Part shown: positions 8,140-17,537 of the stretch, one piece after another
How positions within the stretch are numbered: position 1 is the first letter of the stretch
Layout of the letters: each line of letters starts with the position of its first letter
Assembly: GCA_031267915.1 (NCBI GenBank)
Contig: JAIRYE010000006.1
Coordinates: forward strand, 1 to 64,000
DNA: 64,000 nt
From: Puniceicoccales bacterium
Lineage (GTDB): Bacteria; Verrucomicrobiota; Verrucomicrobiia; Opitutales; JAIRKQ01
Direction: 5' to 3'
Made by a program: the position numbers and the translations under genes
Notes under the pieces: generated by a model
What the model was told of the DNA's origin: nothing
What the model saw: only the letters and a program-made list of their open reading frames with translations
Databases searched by the model: none

Positions 8140-8631
8140 TTATCTATTTTTTACAATAAATGTGACGTACTCCAGGCCACACGTTTGTTGCAGTGAGTGT
8201 ATCGTGGTGGGTTTTTCCCTTGATTTTACTCGGTAAATTTCACACTTCAGCGGAAGTGCACATGTTTCCGCTACATCTGAATTCTCGGGTATCCTGCCGC
8301 TTAGGTCAACAAATTCGAATCTGGCAATAAGATCATTTGCCTTTGGAGTTCCTCCGGAGATAAAGTTTCTCATAAAAATTCCGTCCTCATCAATCTCCTC
8401 TACGGTCAGCAACTCGTTGTTTTGGGTTAAATTATAAATATTTTCGTAGGTTGACAGTTTGACAAATGATCTAATGTCAGCAGCCGTTTCTTTGGCATGT
8501 GTGTGGGCGGACAGTTTGCTTGCGAGGTCAGCATTCGCAAAAAATATTCCGAAGATAGAGGGAATCAGAATGGCGAATAGCGTTATCGCTAAAACAATTT
8601 CCAGCAGTGACATTCCTTCATTTTTTTTCAT
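8140..8631 (-). CDS. Type IV pilin-like / type II secretion pseudopilin
   Basis: A 163-residue protein with a prepilin signal: a short basic leader MKKNEG, then cleavage before MSLLE with Glu at mature position 5, then about 20 hydrophobic residues. Such proteins are processed by the prepilin peptidase and assemble into type II secretion pseudopili or type IV pili. Its place behind two other pseudopilins suggests a minor pseudopilin of the GspI/GspJ kind, but the C-terminal domain is not diagnostic. I begin at ATG 8631 because the 14 longer upstream residues would precede the basic leader and overlap the preceding gene. The stop touches the 3' end of tRNA-Pro. Confidence 0.82.
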   Translation of the reverse strand: MKKNEGMSLLEIVLAITLFAILIPSIFGIFFANADLASKLSAHTHAKETAADIRSFVKLSTYENIYNLTQNNELLTVEEIDEDGIFMRNFISGGTPKANDLIARFEFVDLSGRIPENSDVAETCALPLKCEIYRVKSREKPTTIHSLQQTCGLEYVTFIVKNR

Positions 8632-8641
8632 GAGGTGAGTA

Positions 8642-9247
8642 TTAAAAGTACTGGTCGAAGCAGTTGGAAACAACTGTGCGTCCGTCCTCGGATATGGAAA
8701 ATATAGCTATGGCATTTTTTACCCCGTCGCCCTTGACGTACTTTCTGGCCTGCTCAGGAAATTTTCCCTTTGAAATTATCGTATCATTGTCGAATGGGTC
8801 CTCCACAATAATGAAAATACGGGTGTTGTTGAACGCATCGGCAATGGAAGTGTGGTCTCGAGTGTTGTCAGCTTTTAGGAAAAATTCGCTGTTTCCGAAG
8901 GTGTGAAAATTTTTCCCTTTCGGGTTTAAAGCCTGCTGCTCTTCGGCGGATAGAGATTCCCCGGATGCGGTTTTCCCGGAGAGTATTTTTATAAACGTTT
9001 CCGAATTTGTTCCCTCATTCAGAGCAACTGTTTCCTCGTCGCGGAAAAAATAAGGTAAGTCGCCATATTCCCTGCAGTACATATTTATGGCAGATTCATA
9101 TTCCACGAATTGCATTCTGGTTTTTGCCACCAGCACTGCCTTTTTGTGAGCATTTACTCCGGAAATTAGCAGCGATGAAATTATCGCAATAATCACCATG
9201 ACGGTGAGCATTTCCAATAGGGAAAATCCATTATTTTTTGTCTTCAT
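8642..9247 (-). CDS. Pseudopilin, second of three
   Basis: A 201-residue prepilin-like protein. The leader MKTKNNG is followed by FSLLE, with Glu at +5, and a long hydrophobic helix (LTVMVIIAIISSLLISGV). The body contains a FYPxx-like region altered to YREYGDLPYFF and a segment around residue 155 (VEDPFDNDTII) resembling the DPWG loop of GspG-type pilins. It overlaps the stop of the upstream pseudopilin by four bases, indicating translational coupling. A role in a type II secretion or DNA-uptake pseudopilus is likely; no secretion ATPase or outer-membrane channel gene is in the window. Confidence 0.82.
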   Translation of the reverse strand: MKTKNNGFSLLEMLTVMVIIAIISSLLISGVNAHKKAVLVAKTRMQFVEYESAINMYCREYGDLPYFFRDEETVALNEGTNSETFIKILSGKTASGESLSAEEQQALNPKGKNFHTFGNSEFFLKADNTRDHTSIADAFNNTRIFIIVEDPFDNDTIISKGKFPEQARKYVKGDGVKNAIAIFSISEDGRTVVSNCFDQYF

Positions 9248-9693
9248 CTGCTGTGTATGTCGTCAATTAATTTACTTTCATCAATTTTTCCATTCGGGCC
9301 CATGGAAAATAGTACATAGGAAACGGCATCCTTCGAGGAGCACACGTAAACATAGGGATTTCCCCAGGGATCAATGATTCTGCCGTCGGAAATGTTCCAT
9401 TTGTGATTTTTTCCGAAAAAATCAGCTTTAGTCGATATTTTTTCGTATAAATCTTTGGCGTTCAAATCTATGGACTTTGCCCCGCACACTGGATAAAATT
9501 CGTTTTCCGATTTAAAAATTTCCACTGCGCAGTTTAGTAGTGCCAATTCTTCCTGTACCACGTTTAGCTTTATACTATCTTCTTTGTAGCTGTAAACAAC
9601 TTTAAATAGTACCATGCAAATCATGACTATTACCACACTGGCAAATATTTCCAAAAGCGTGAATCCACGGCTCAATCTGCGATTATAACCCAT
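9244..9693 (-). CDS. GspG-like major pseudopilin
   Basis: A 149-residue protein with leader MGYNRRLSRG, cleavage before FTLLE, and one N-terminal hydrophobic helix. The C-terminal half carries the GspG hallmark: DPWGNPYVYV followed by YVLFSMGPNGKID, matching the calcium-binding loop region of major pseudopilins. FYPVCG is the matching PT-helix position. It is the first gene of a three-pseudopilin operon on the minus strand, with start codons overlapping the next stops. DprA in the same window is compatible with a competence role, but that link is speculative. Confidence 0.86.
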   Translation of the reverse strand: MGYNRRLSRGFTLLEIFASVVIVMICMVLFKVVYSYKEDSIKLNVVQEELALLNCAVEIFKSENEFYPVCGAKSIDLNAKDLYEKISTKADFFGKNHKWNISDGRIIDPWGNPYVYVCSSKDAVSYVLFSMGPNGKIDESKLIDDIHSR

Positions 9694-9801
9694 TCTGCAG
9701 TGGATTTTATCTATGTTTCTCAGAATGTCAAATATCTTTGTGAAAGTAAAAATATGGTTGCTCAGTCAAAATTTTTGTGCAGCATGGCGCAGTCAGTTTG
9801 T

Positions 9802-10401
9802 ATGAAGACAATCGAAGAAGTGTGTTGCGATGTTGTTAGAGAGCCGAAATCTGTGAAAAATATTCTCATTGGACTTTTGCTTGGACTGATTCCAGTGGTG
9901 AATTTTTTATCCTTTGGGTATTTGGAAAAATTCGGCAAACAGAGAGATGGAAGTGAGGCAGCGATTTTTCCCGGTTGGTTTTCAACGGTGCCAGAGCGTG
10001 GAAAAAATCTGCAAAAAGAATTTCTGAATGGAGCGTGGGTGTTTCTTGAATTCGTTCTAACCATTGGAGTGGCGATGGCGATTTGTCATGCAATTTTTGG
10101 GTTGATTAGCAGGGAAGAATTTGGAGTTTGCGTTGGATTGTTTGTGAGCGCTCCTGCGTTTGCCTGTGCTCTAGTTGCCGATGTTTCCGCAAACAGAAAA
10201 AATATTCGGTGGATGCTGAGGAACATCGGCGCTGCTTACAAACTGGCAATTGTCAATTACAGAAAGCTGCTGATTCCATCGATTTTATTTCTCTGCCTGC
10301 AGATCACTGCCTTTTTTATCATTCCGTCATTTTTTATGGGAGCTCCACTGTTCCTGGGATTTGTGTTTTTGATTGCCTACGTGAAGCAAATACTTCACTA
10401 G
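9802..10401 (+). CDS. DUF4013-like membrane protein
   Basis: A 199-residue hydrophobic protein with about five membrane segments. The segment IPVVNFLSFGYLEKFGKQ, followed by FPGWF and a run like KEFLNGAWVFL, resembles DUF4013 integral membrane proteins, whose function is unknown. The open frame reaches 9700, but a start there would be only six bases from the divergent pseudopilin gene. I prefer ATG 9802, which begins MKTIEEVCCD and leaves about 100 bases for promoters. No strong ribosome binding site decides between the possible starts (9757, 9784, 9802). Confidence 0.65.
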   Translation: MKTIEEVCCDVVREPKSVKNILIGLLLGLIPVVNFLSFGYLEKFGKQRDGSEAAIFPGWFSTVPERGKNLQKEFLNGAWVFLEFVLTIGVAMAICHAIFGLISREEFGVCVGLFVSAPAFACALVADVSANRKNIRWMLRNIGAAYKLAIVNYRKLLIPSILFLCLQITAFFIIPSFFMGAPLFLGFVFLIAYVKQILH

Positions 10402-10461
10402 GTATTTTTGCTGGAGAAAATTTCATCCCCATGCAGTGGGAAATTTTTCCAGAAGGACTTT

Positions 10462-11451
10462 TCACCCGGAACCGAAGGCGTTAAAATCCGGAGCCGTGAA
10501 AAATTTTTCGCAGGCGCCATGGAATTCACGCAGTGTTTCCGCCCTGCGAATTTTACATGAGAAATCTCCAACTTTATCCACGAAGTCGGCAATGGGGACG
10601 GCGTATTTTTTCATGGACGACAGCATGCGATGCTCCGAAGGACCTGTTCCGTCTGTGAAATTTTTCAACCTTTCGATGTAGTCGAGGTAGTCGCTTCCGG
10701 ATGGAATAAAAGCTTGGGATGAATGTGATAGGCTACATATCTGGCGAAATATCCAGGGGTTCGATATGGCTGCACGTCCGATCATTACACCATCGGCACC
10801 CGTTTCTTCGATAATATGCAGTGCTTCCGACGCTGTTTTTATGTCTCCGTTGGCGATCACGGGACAGCGCAATTCTGCCTTCGCAAGTTTTATGCACCCA
10901 AGGTCGATTTGCTCTTCGTAAAGTCCCCTGACCGTGCGTCTGTGTAGATATAATTTTGAGATGCTGTGACTGGACAGATGCTTTAGAATTTCATCAAATT
11001 CGGAGGCATGCCAGTAGCCAATTCTTGTTTTCACAGAGATTGGCAAGTTTGTGCTGTTCAATAGCGCAGAAATTATTGAATCAACGGTGTTGAGATCCAC
11101 CAGGAGAGAACCTCCGACACCTTTCTTCCTGATTTTTGGAACAGGGCATCCGAGATTTAAATTTATTCCATGAATTGCGCAATTGCCCAACTGCTCAGCT
11201 ATTCTTGCGAGATGTTGAGGATCTTTTCCAAGCAATTGAATGCTCAGCGGGCGAGTGCTGCGTCGATTTTCAATGAGGTCGGTGATTTTTTTGCAAATCG
11301 TTGCCGTGGGGTGTACTCGTAAAAATTCTGAAATGTACTCATCCGGTTCCCCGAAGTCACACAGAATATTGAAAAAATGGCGCGTCGTCAGTCCACACAT
11401 CGGAGCCAGTGCTGTGGGGAAATTTTTTCCATTTTCGTCCTTGGAGTTCAC
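10462..11451 (-). CDS. dus: tRNA-dihydrouridine synthase (Dus family)
   Basis: A 329-residue FMN-dependent enzyme reducing uridines in the tRNA D-loop. Family signatures occur in order: ALAPMCGLT near the N-terminus, SIQLLGKD, NLNLGCPVPK with the catalytic cysteine, VKTRIG, HRRTVRG (usually HGRT), NGDI, and GADGVMIGRAAISNPWIF. It has the length and C-terminal helical domain of DusB-type proteins, but I cannot separate DusA, B and C reliably. It stands alone, convergent with the DUF4013-like gene and divergent from the small secreted-protein gene at 11499. Confidence 0.93.
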   Translation of the reverse strand: MNSKDENGKNFPTALAPMCGLTTRHFFNILCDFGEPDEYISEFLRVHPTATICKKITDLIENRRSTRPLSIQLLGKDPQHLARIAEQLGNCAIHGINLNLGCPVPKIRKKGVGGSLLVDLNTVDSIISALLNSTNLPISVKTRIGYWHASEFDEILKHLSSHSISKLYLHRRTVRGLYEEQIDLGCIKLAKAELRCPVIANGDIKTASEALHIIEETGADGVMIGRAAISNPWIFRQICSLSHSSQAFIPSGSDYLDYIERLKNFTDGTGPSEHRMLSSMKKYAVPIADFVDKVGDFSCKIRRAETLREFHGACEKFFTAPDFNAFGSG

Positions 11452-11498
11452 ACAATAGTCTTGAAGTTCCCGAGTAACTCAAAAGGATGAATTCGAGC

Positions 11499-11999
11499 AT
11501 GTCAATCGTTAGAATTTTTGCGTTGCTGTCGTATTTGACGATTTTTGGAGCGAGTGTACTTGGAGCATCGGATTTGCGGCGGAAATCCGGAACGAAAATC
11601 GAGTGCGTTGCGATTAAATACATGGGTGAGTCAAACTTTAAAACAATCGGGGAGTATTTCGGAAGTAGGAGAGAGCACCAATACTTTCGCTGCGTCGCCA
11701 GGGACGCAGAAAACGGGCGCGCCGGCACCTATTTTATAGTTGGATTGAGTGAGTCAGTTGAAAAATTGCCGCCGAAAACTAGCGCCAGAATACATCTGAT
11801 AATGTCCATAAAAGAAGGTGTTCGCATTTTCGAATGTAAAATTCCCGGAGGCAAAAAATTTCCACTGGTATCTGAAATCTACTGCGGCATAGTATCTGAA
11901 AAAATCGATATTTCGCAGATCAAGGCGTGGAATGTTGAGTTCATTGATGGGAAGGGGAATGTTTTGTTTTCAAGGTGCAGCTACATGTGGGCGCTGTAG
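11499..11999 (+). CDS. Unknown secreted protein
   Basis: A 166-residue protein of unknown family with an N-terminal signal peptide: a short leader, hydrophobic core IFALLSYLTIFGASVLGA, and a probable cleavage after an Ala near residue 22. The mature part is mixed alpha/beta with several Cys pairs, suggesting a folded periplasmic or surface domain with disulfides. Two in-frame ATGs compete. The one at 11487 overlaps its own AAAAGG, so I use 11499, which places that site about 11 bases upstream. The gene is convergent with dprA with only ten bases between stops. Confidence 0.6.
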   Translation: MSIVRIFALLSYLTIFGASVLGASDLRRKSGTKIECVAIKYMGESNFKTIGEYFGSRREHQYFRCVARDAENGRAGTYFIVGLSESVEKLPPKTSARIHLIMSIKEGVRIFECKIPGGKKFPLVSEIYCGIVSEKIDISQIKAWNVEFIDGKGNVLFSRCSYMWAL

Positions 12000-12009
12000 G
12001 TGAAATTTT

Positions 12010-13149
12010 CTAGCGCATTGCCTTAATCTCAAACATCCCGTCATAGCGTTTAAGTGTGAGTCCGCGGATTTCAAGCATTTGCAGTGAGTGCAGGACCTTG
12101 TTCGCCGGTAGTTCTGAAAAGGTTATGATGGAGTCCATGGTCGCAGACTTTTCCCTGAGTAAAATTTCGTAAATTTTTCTCTCGACTGGGCACGAAAACT
12201 CAGAAGCCTGCTGAGGCCGCAGTTCATCTGTAATTTCCAAGGGGAGTGCCGTTTGTTTCGGCGAGTTGTCCAGGTAGGGAAGCTCCTCGAAAATATCGTT
12301 CACGCAGGTCAATATTGATGCCCCTTCCTTTATCAAAGCTAAGCACCCAGAGCTTGACGGCTGATCGATTCTTCCGGGAACTGCAAACACATGTCTGCCG
12401 TAGTCGGCTGCAAATTTCGCAGTGATCATGCTTCCACCGAATCTGTCGGATTCAACGATAATCACAGCGTGGCACAGTCCCGCGATCAGGCGGTTGCGTA
12501 TGGGGAACGTTTGGCGGTCGGCGTGTCTTCCAAGCACAAACTCGGAGATGATCGCTCCATTTTCCGCTATTCTCCTATAGAGAGTGGCATTTTCTTTGGG
12601 ATAAATTACATCAATTCCATTGCCGAGGACGGCGATTGTTTGCCCTTTGACGGCGAGGGCACCTTCGTGAGCGGATGTGTCAATGCCACGCGCCATTCCA
12701 CTAACAATGCAAAAGCCACGCCTGGATAATTCCATCGCCAGCATTCTCGCTGTTTCGAGGCCATAGAGGGTGTTTGTGCGAGATCCGACAATGGCTATGT
12801 TTTTTACTGAATTATCAATTTCTCCGATCGTGTAAATTCCCGTGGGAGCGTCTGGAATTTCCCTGAGCAGCGTGGGGTAATTTCCGCTGCTGATGCTCAG
12901 AAATTTTCCACGCAGCGTAGCCAGCTTTCTTTCCTCTTCAGCCAGGTTAAAGTATTTGCTGTGATTTGCTATGCTGTCAATTATTTGGTCGTCCATTCTC
13001 GGAATGCGCTTCAATTGATCCGCGGTGCAGCAGAAAATTCGCCGCACATCTCCGCGGAAGTGCAGCAGCAGTTTCTGAACGGTACATGGGCCAATGTTTG
13101 GCAACGCGTTTAGTACCATGAAAGCTTGGTCTTCGGAAAAACTTGGCAT
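12010..13149 (-). CDS. dprA: DNA processing protein DprA
   Basis: A 379-residue protein that binds incoming single-stranded DNA and loads RecA during natural transformation. The Rossmann-like core has the DprA signatures: VGSRTNTLYG, IVSGMARGIDTSAHEGAL, TIAVLGNGIDVIYPKEN, SEFVLG, and FPIRNRLIAGL with GGSMITAKFAADYGR. A helix-hairpin-helix-like N-terminus (LPNIGPCTVQKLL) and a C-terminal winged-helix remnant complete the standard layout. It lies downstream of recJ and secDF on the minus strand, 156 bases from recJ's end. Confidence 0.95.
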   Translation of the reverse strand: MPSFSEDQAFMVLNALPNIGPCTVQKLLLHFRGDVRRIFCCTADQLKRIPRMDDQIIDSIANHSKYFNLAEEERKLATLRGKFLSISSGNYPTLLREIPDAPTGIYTIGEIDNSVKNIAIVGSRTNTLYGLETARMLAMELSRRGFCIVSGMARGIDTSAHEGALAVKGQTIAVLGNGIDVIYPKENATLYRRIAENGAIISEFVLGRHADRQTFPIRNRLIAGLCHAVIIVESDRFGGSMITAKFAADYGRHVFAVPGRIDQPSSSGCLALIKEGASILTCVNDIFEELPYLDNSPKQTALPLEITDELRPQQASEFSCPVERKIYEILLREKSATMDSIITFSELPANKVLHSLQMLEIRGLTLKRYDGMFEIKAMR

Positions 13150-13305
13150 ATTTTATGCTATGCCGGAATTTATAAATTTTTGCAAGGAAATTATGTTGGT
13201 TTACGGCGAAAAGAGCAGGCGAAACTAGGCACAGGTTTGATTTTTTGTTTGCAGTTTTCCAGGTTTTAAAAGGAATGGGAGCGGAAAAATTTAAAACGAA
13301 TGAAT

Positions 13306-15054
13306 CTATTCGCGCTCCGTCATTCGCCAGCTAATCATGTGCAGGCACGTGGAATGAATCCTGTTCCAGGTTTCGCGGTTGACAGTTGCCATGATATCCA
13401 GCGGTGTGTTGATGGGAGGAATATTGCTGGCGCCGTTCCATCCAATAACCAGCATGCGCTTGGAGTATTTATCGGCGAGCCAAAATTTTACATGATTTTT
13501 CTGCACGCCGAATGATTCTGGGAGATTGCTGATTTTGATATTTCTCAGGAGGAAAATTGGTTCTGGATTTTTTTGCCCAAATGGTTGCAGCATTTCCAGT
13601 TCTTCCATGAAGCCGTTGCTGATCGCCTCCAGTTCCAATTCATAGTCGTATTCTGATTTTATTTGCTGCAGTGCGTTTCCCAAATATTTTTCCACAGCTG
13701 CATTGAATTTTATCCTGAATTCGTCTATATTTTTCGGTGAAATTGATATTCCAACGGCATAGGGATGCCCTCCCCAGGCCTCCAGAAGAGGCGAACAATC
13801 CCCGAGAATATCAATCAAATTTATGCCATTTGCACTTCTTCCAGATCCCTTGGCCAGATCCCGTTCGTTTCCAAGAACAATGCACGGTTTGGAGTAATCC
13901 CTTGCAAATTTTCCGCTGATAATTCCGACGACGCCTGCGTGCCAATTTTTGTTATACAAAACGATGGCGCTGTCATCTGCGTAGCACGTTTTTACTATTT
14001 TATCAGCCTGCTGAGTTATTTCTTTTTCGATTAGTTGCCGCTCTTTATTTGTTTCATCAAGCTCGTAGGCATAGGTCATCGCCTCATCAAAGTTGTCGCT
14101 CAGCATCATTTTTACTGGCAACACGGCGTCTCTCAGCCGACCACAGGCATTTAGCCGCGGACATAGTTTGAAGGAAATATCTGACTGGTGTATGTTTGTT
14201 TCGGCGTGAATGTCAGCGGATTTGCACAGCGCTTCAATGCCTGGCCTGCGAAATTTTCCGTTGAGAATTTTCAGTCCAAATTTACAGAACACTCTATTTT
14301 CTCCGACCAGGCGCATCATATCAGCAATTGTTCCCAGCGTTACAAGATCAAGATCATGCTTTAGCTGGTAATTTATTGCCCGCTGATCATTTTTTTTTCG
14401 CAAAGTCCTCAGAAGCGCGCAGCAGAGCTTGAAAACTAGTCCCACAGAGCACAGCGTTTTATACTTGTCGTCATCATTATTTTCGCTGATGTGAGGATTT
14501 ATGATGCAGCATTTTGCCACGGGAAGTATCTGTGCCTGGTGATGATCCACGATGAGAACTTCGATGCCGTTTTTTTGTAAAAAATCTACCTCTTCAGCGG
14601 AATTTGTCCCGCAGTCAAGCGTCACCACCACATCATATTTTTTTTTAGAGAGTATGCGTTCAATGATTTCAGAAGATAGACCATAGCCTTCGCAGGCACG
14701 CCTTGGGACAAAGAAATTAGGGCTTATTCCGAAAGTTTTTAGAACGTTGATGAGAAGAGTTATGCTCGTGATTCCGTCGACATCATAGTCTCCAACTATG
14801 GCTATGCGCAAATTATGTTCTATTACTCGGCTCAGTATATCTACGGCTCGGTCAATGTTTTTGATTCTGAACGGATCATCCAGGTACGTCAACTTTGGCC
14901 AGAGAAATTTTTCCGCTTCCTCCTTCGATCTAATTTCCCGCTGGGCTAATATTACGCAGAGAGGGAATCCTATGTTTAGGGATTTATAGAGAGATTCGGC
15001 AATGGATTTTTTATAGGAGATTTGTATCCAATTCTTTTCATTTATCGCCTGCAT
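13306..15054 (-). CDS. recJ: Single-stranded-DNA-specific exonuclease RecJ
   Basis: A 582-residue DHH/DHHA1 phosphoesterase that degrades ssDNA 5' to 3' in recombination, mismatch and base-excision repair. Motifs are intact: GDYDVDGITS, VTLDCGTN, IVDHHQA with the DHH triad, and further on HAGVVGIISGK and GSGRSANGINL of the DHHA1 half, with GGHPYAVGISI. An OB-fold C-terminal region follows. The start is one base beyond the secDF stop, so the genes are transcribed together although the functions are unrelated. Confidence 0.95.
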   Translation of the reverse strand: MQAINEKNWIQISYKKSIAESLYKSLNIGFPLCVILAQREIRSKEEAEKFLWPKLTYLDDPFRIKNIDRAVDILSRVIEHNLRIAIVGDYDVDGITSITLLINVLKTFGISPNFFVPRRACEGYGLSSEIIERILSKKKYDVVVTLDCGTNSAEEVDFLQKNGIEVLIVDHHQAQILPVAKCCIINPHISENNDDDKYKTLCSVGLVFKLCCALLRTLRKKNDQRAINYQLKHDLDLVTLGTIADMMRLVGENRVFCKFGLKILNGKFRRPGIEALCKSADIHAETNIHQSDISFKLCPRLNACGRLRDAVLPVKMMLSDNFDEAMTYAYELDETNKERQLIEKEITQQADKIVKTCYADDSAIVLYNKNWHAGVVGIISGKFARDYSKPCIVLGNERDLAKGSGRSANGINLIDILGDCSPLLEAWGGHPYAVGISISPKNIDEFRIKFNAAVEKYLGNALQQIKSEYDYELELEAISNGFMEELEMLQPFGQKNPEPIFLLRNIKISNLPESFGVQKNHVKFWLADKYSKRMLVIGWNGASNIPPINTPLDIMATVNRETWNRIHSTCLHMISWRMTERE

Positions 15055-15055
15055 T

Positions 15056-17536
15056 TTAAGCTGCCTTTTGCAATTGTTTCCCCCTGCCGATTTGATACTT
15101 GTAAAATATTGGACTGGCGATGAATATGGAAGAAAATGTCCCGACTATGATCCCTATGAGAAAAGTGAGAGCAAAGTCGACGATCACGCCGGATCCAAAC
15201 AGATAGAGAGCCAGTGCTGCTAAAAATGTTGATGTGCTCGTCAGTAGAGTGCGGGAAAGCGTCTTGGTTATGGATAAATTTACCACTTCCTTCAGCGCTT
15301 TAGTAGTATTCAGTTTTAATTCCTCCCGGATTCTATCAAACACGATGATTGTATCGTTGATGGAGTAGCCGACTACCATTAAAATTGATGCGATCATCGG
15401 TGCGGAAATTTGACGTCCGAGCGACAAATAAATCAATACCGTTAGTATGACATCCAGCGCCGTGGATATGCCGGCGCCTATGCCATATGCAAATTCAAAC
15501 CTAAATGCCACGTATGCGGCAATGCCAAGCATGGATAGCAGTATGGAAATCAGAGCATTCAGTTTAATTTCTCCGCTGATGGAGGATCCGATTTCAGTTT
15601 TTTCGATGAGAGATAACTTGGCTTCTTTGAAATTTTCACTCAGGCGATCAAAAATTTTCGTTCCATTGCCCTGGGATGTTTGCACGCGCAAAATTTCTGA
15701 ATTATCCAGGAGAGATTTCTGATAGACCGATGTGACCTCTCCCAAATTATTTTCCGAGGCCAACCTGCTAATTTCATTTGGAGGAATTCGCTGTTCGAAT
15801 TTTATGCTAATTTCATCTCCTCCGGTGAAATCAATGCCGTAAATTTTCGTTTCGCGGGAGATGATGAGTGCGCTGCAGAGTACTATTGCGGCGATGTAGA
15901 CGCTGAAAATAATTTTCGGATGCTTCAGAAAATCAAACGCAATTGGTTTTATTTTGAAATTTGGCATGAGTTTTTTCACGAGTTCGCCGTCGACCAAAAA
16001 TCCCAGTAGCCCTCTGGCGAGCACGAGTGTGCAAAATATTGTCGTGAAAATTCCTATGGACAGTATCACTCCGAACCCTTTTATCGGACCGGTGCCAAAC
16101 ACAACGAGAATCACTGCTGCCAGCAGAGTTGTGAGATTTGCATCGAGAATCGACGAAAATGCCCGTTCGTGCCCCGCATGCAGTGCTGCTTTGAGTAATT
16201 TTCCGCCCAGAAGTTCCTCCCGCACTCTTTCGAATATTAGAATGTTCGCGTCCACAGCCATGCCAATTGTTAATACCAGTGCTGCAATTCCGGGGAGCGT
16301 TAGTGTAGCTCCGATTGTTGCCATTACGCCAAGCATAAGAATTACGTTGGAAAGAATTGCGACGAACGAAATGATCCCGGCCACGTGGTAGTAAACGAGC
16401 ATGAAAGCCACCACGATGACGGCGCCGATTAGCGATGCGTTCAGCGAGCTTGCTCTGGCCTCCTCTGCAAGTGACGGCCCAATTTCACTTAATTCAACAA
16501 ATTTCAGTGAAACTTCCAGGGGATTGTTTAGAACATTTGCCAGTTCGATGGCATCCCGCTGCGAGAAATTTCCACTTATGCTCGCGTGCCCGTTGGGAAT
16601 CACAGAGCGAATTACAGGTGCGGAGTATAATTTCTCGTCAAGCACTATTCCAAGCTGTCGATTTATATTTGCTGAAGTAATTTTTTCAAAACGCTTGGTC
16701 CCCTCATCGGTCATGCTCAGTGAAATTTCATATTCGCCGTATTGGCCGATGGCTACGCTGGCATGCTTCAACATGCTTCCGGTCATCTCCGGTATTTTTT
16801 TGACAAATACGTATGTTTTTTGCTGCGAGGTGTTGTCTCTGTCTTTTTCGAGCTGTAAAGTTTCGTAGCCAATGGGTGCGCGGTCGAATTCCGACCTGGG
16901 AACGAGAGTCGAATGCACAAGCCTGAATTCCAACTTCGCAGGCTTTTTGATGACATCGATGACTTCCGGATTGTCTTTGGTTGAAATTCCGGGGAGTTGA
17001 ATTTCTATGGAATTGTTGCCACTAATTCTTAGCAGTGGTTCCGAAACGCCGAGGCCGTCGATGCGCTGGCGAACAATGTCGATCACCTTGTTCAGCTGCT
17101 CGGTTTTTTCCGCTGTCCCGCAGGCATTAAACTTCGGATCATTCACTTGCAATACAATCGAAACTCCGCCCATCAAATCTAACCCAAGCTTGATTTTGCG
17201 CTTTGAATCAGACAGGATTGAATCGAGTAAAATCTTATTTTTTTCGCGAAGATTTTTAATGTCGGAAATATTTTTGTTTCTGAAAAATTGTGACAGGTCC
17301 AAATTTTCCTCATCGGCGATGGAGCGAATGGCGCTGTACAAGCTTTTTGAAAGTCCGCCGCTTACCCTTTCGCTGGCTTGCTGCATGAGCCCTTCGAATT
17401 TTTGTTTTTCGTGAGTTGCGCAGCTTACAATGTACTTGCCGAAAGGCTTGTCTCGAAGCGGCAATGTGCTGTAGATCGCGATGCAGATGACCACCAGCGA
17501 CAGCAGAATTCTATGGAGTGACGCATTTTTGTGCAT
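15056..17536 (-). CDS. secDF: Fused protein translocase subunit SecDF
   Basis: An 826-residue fusion of SecD and SecF, the proton-driven accessory of the Sec channel that pulls preproteins through and recycles SecA. The SecD half has GLDLMGGVSIVLQV and the TLPGIAALVLTIGMAVDANILIFER segment. The SecF half, from about residue 560, has YGIDFTGGDEI and VGYSINDTIIVFDRIREEL. Twelve membrane segments and two large periplasmic loops fit the family. I start at ATG 17536, one base after the yajC stop; the longer frame to 17608 would overlap yajC by 70 bases. A fused form is common in Verrucomicrobia, Bacteroidetes and some Firmicutes. Confidence 0.95.
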   Translation of the reverse strand: MHKNASLHRILLSLVVICIAIYSTLPLRDKPFGKYIVSCATHEKQKFEGLMQQASERVSGGLSKSLYSAIRSIADEENLDLSQFFRNKNISDIKNLREKNKILLDSILSDSKRKIKLGLDLMGGVSIVLQVNDPKFNACGTAEKTEQLNKVIDIVRQRIDGLGVSEPLLRISGNNSIEIQLPGISTKDNPEVIDVIKKPAKLEFRLVHSTLVPRSEFDRAPIGYETLQLEKDRDNTSQQKTYVFVKKIPEMTGSMLKHASVAIGQYGEYEISLSMTDEGTKRFEKITSANINRQLGIVLDEKLYSAPVIRSVIPNGHASISGNFSQRDAIELANVLNNPLEVSLKFVELSEIGPSLAEEARASSLNASLIGAVIVVAFMLVYYHVAGIISFVAILSNVILMLGVMATIGATLTLPGIAALVLTIGMAVDANILIFERVREELLGGKLLKAALHAGHERAFSSILDANLTTLLAAVILVVFGTGPIKGFGVILSIGIFTTIFCTLVLARGLLGFLVDGELVKKLMPNFKIKPIAFDFLKHPKIIFSVYIAAIVLCSALIISRETKIYGIDFTGGDEISIKFEQRIPPNEISRLASENNLGEVTSVYQKSLLDNSEILRVQTSQGNGTKIFDRLSENFKEAKLSLIEKTEIGSSISGEIKLNALISILLSMLGIAAYVAFRFEFAYGIGAGISTALDVILTVLIYLSLGRQISAPMIASILMVVGYSINDTIIVFDRIREELKLNTTKALKEVVNLSITKTLSRTLLTSTSTFLAALALYLFGSGVIVDFALTFLIGIIVGTFSSIFIASPIFYKYQIGRGKQLQKAA

Positions 17537-17537
17537 G

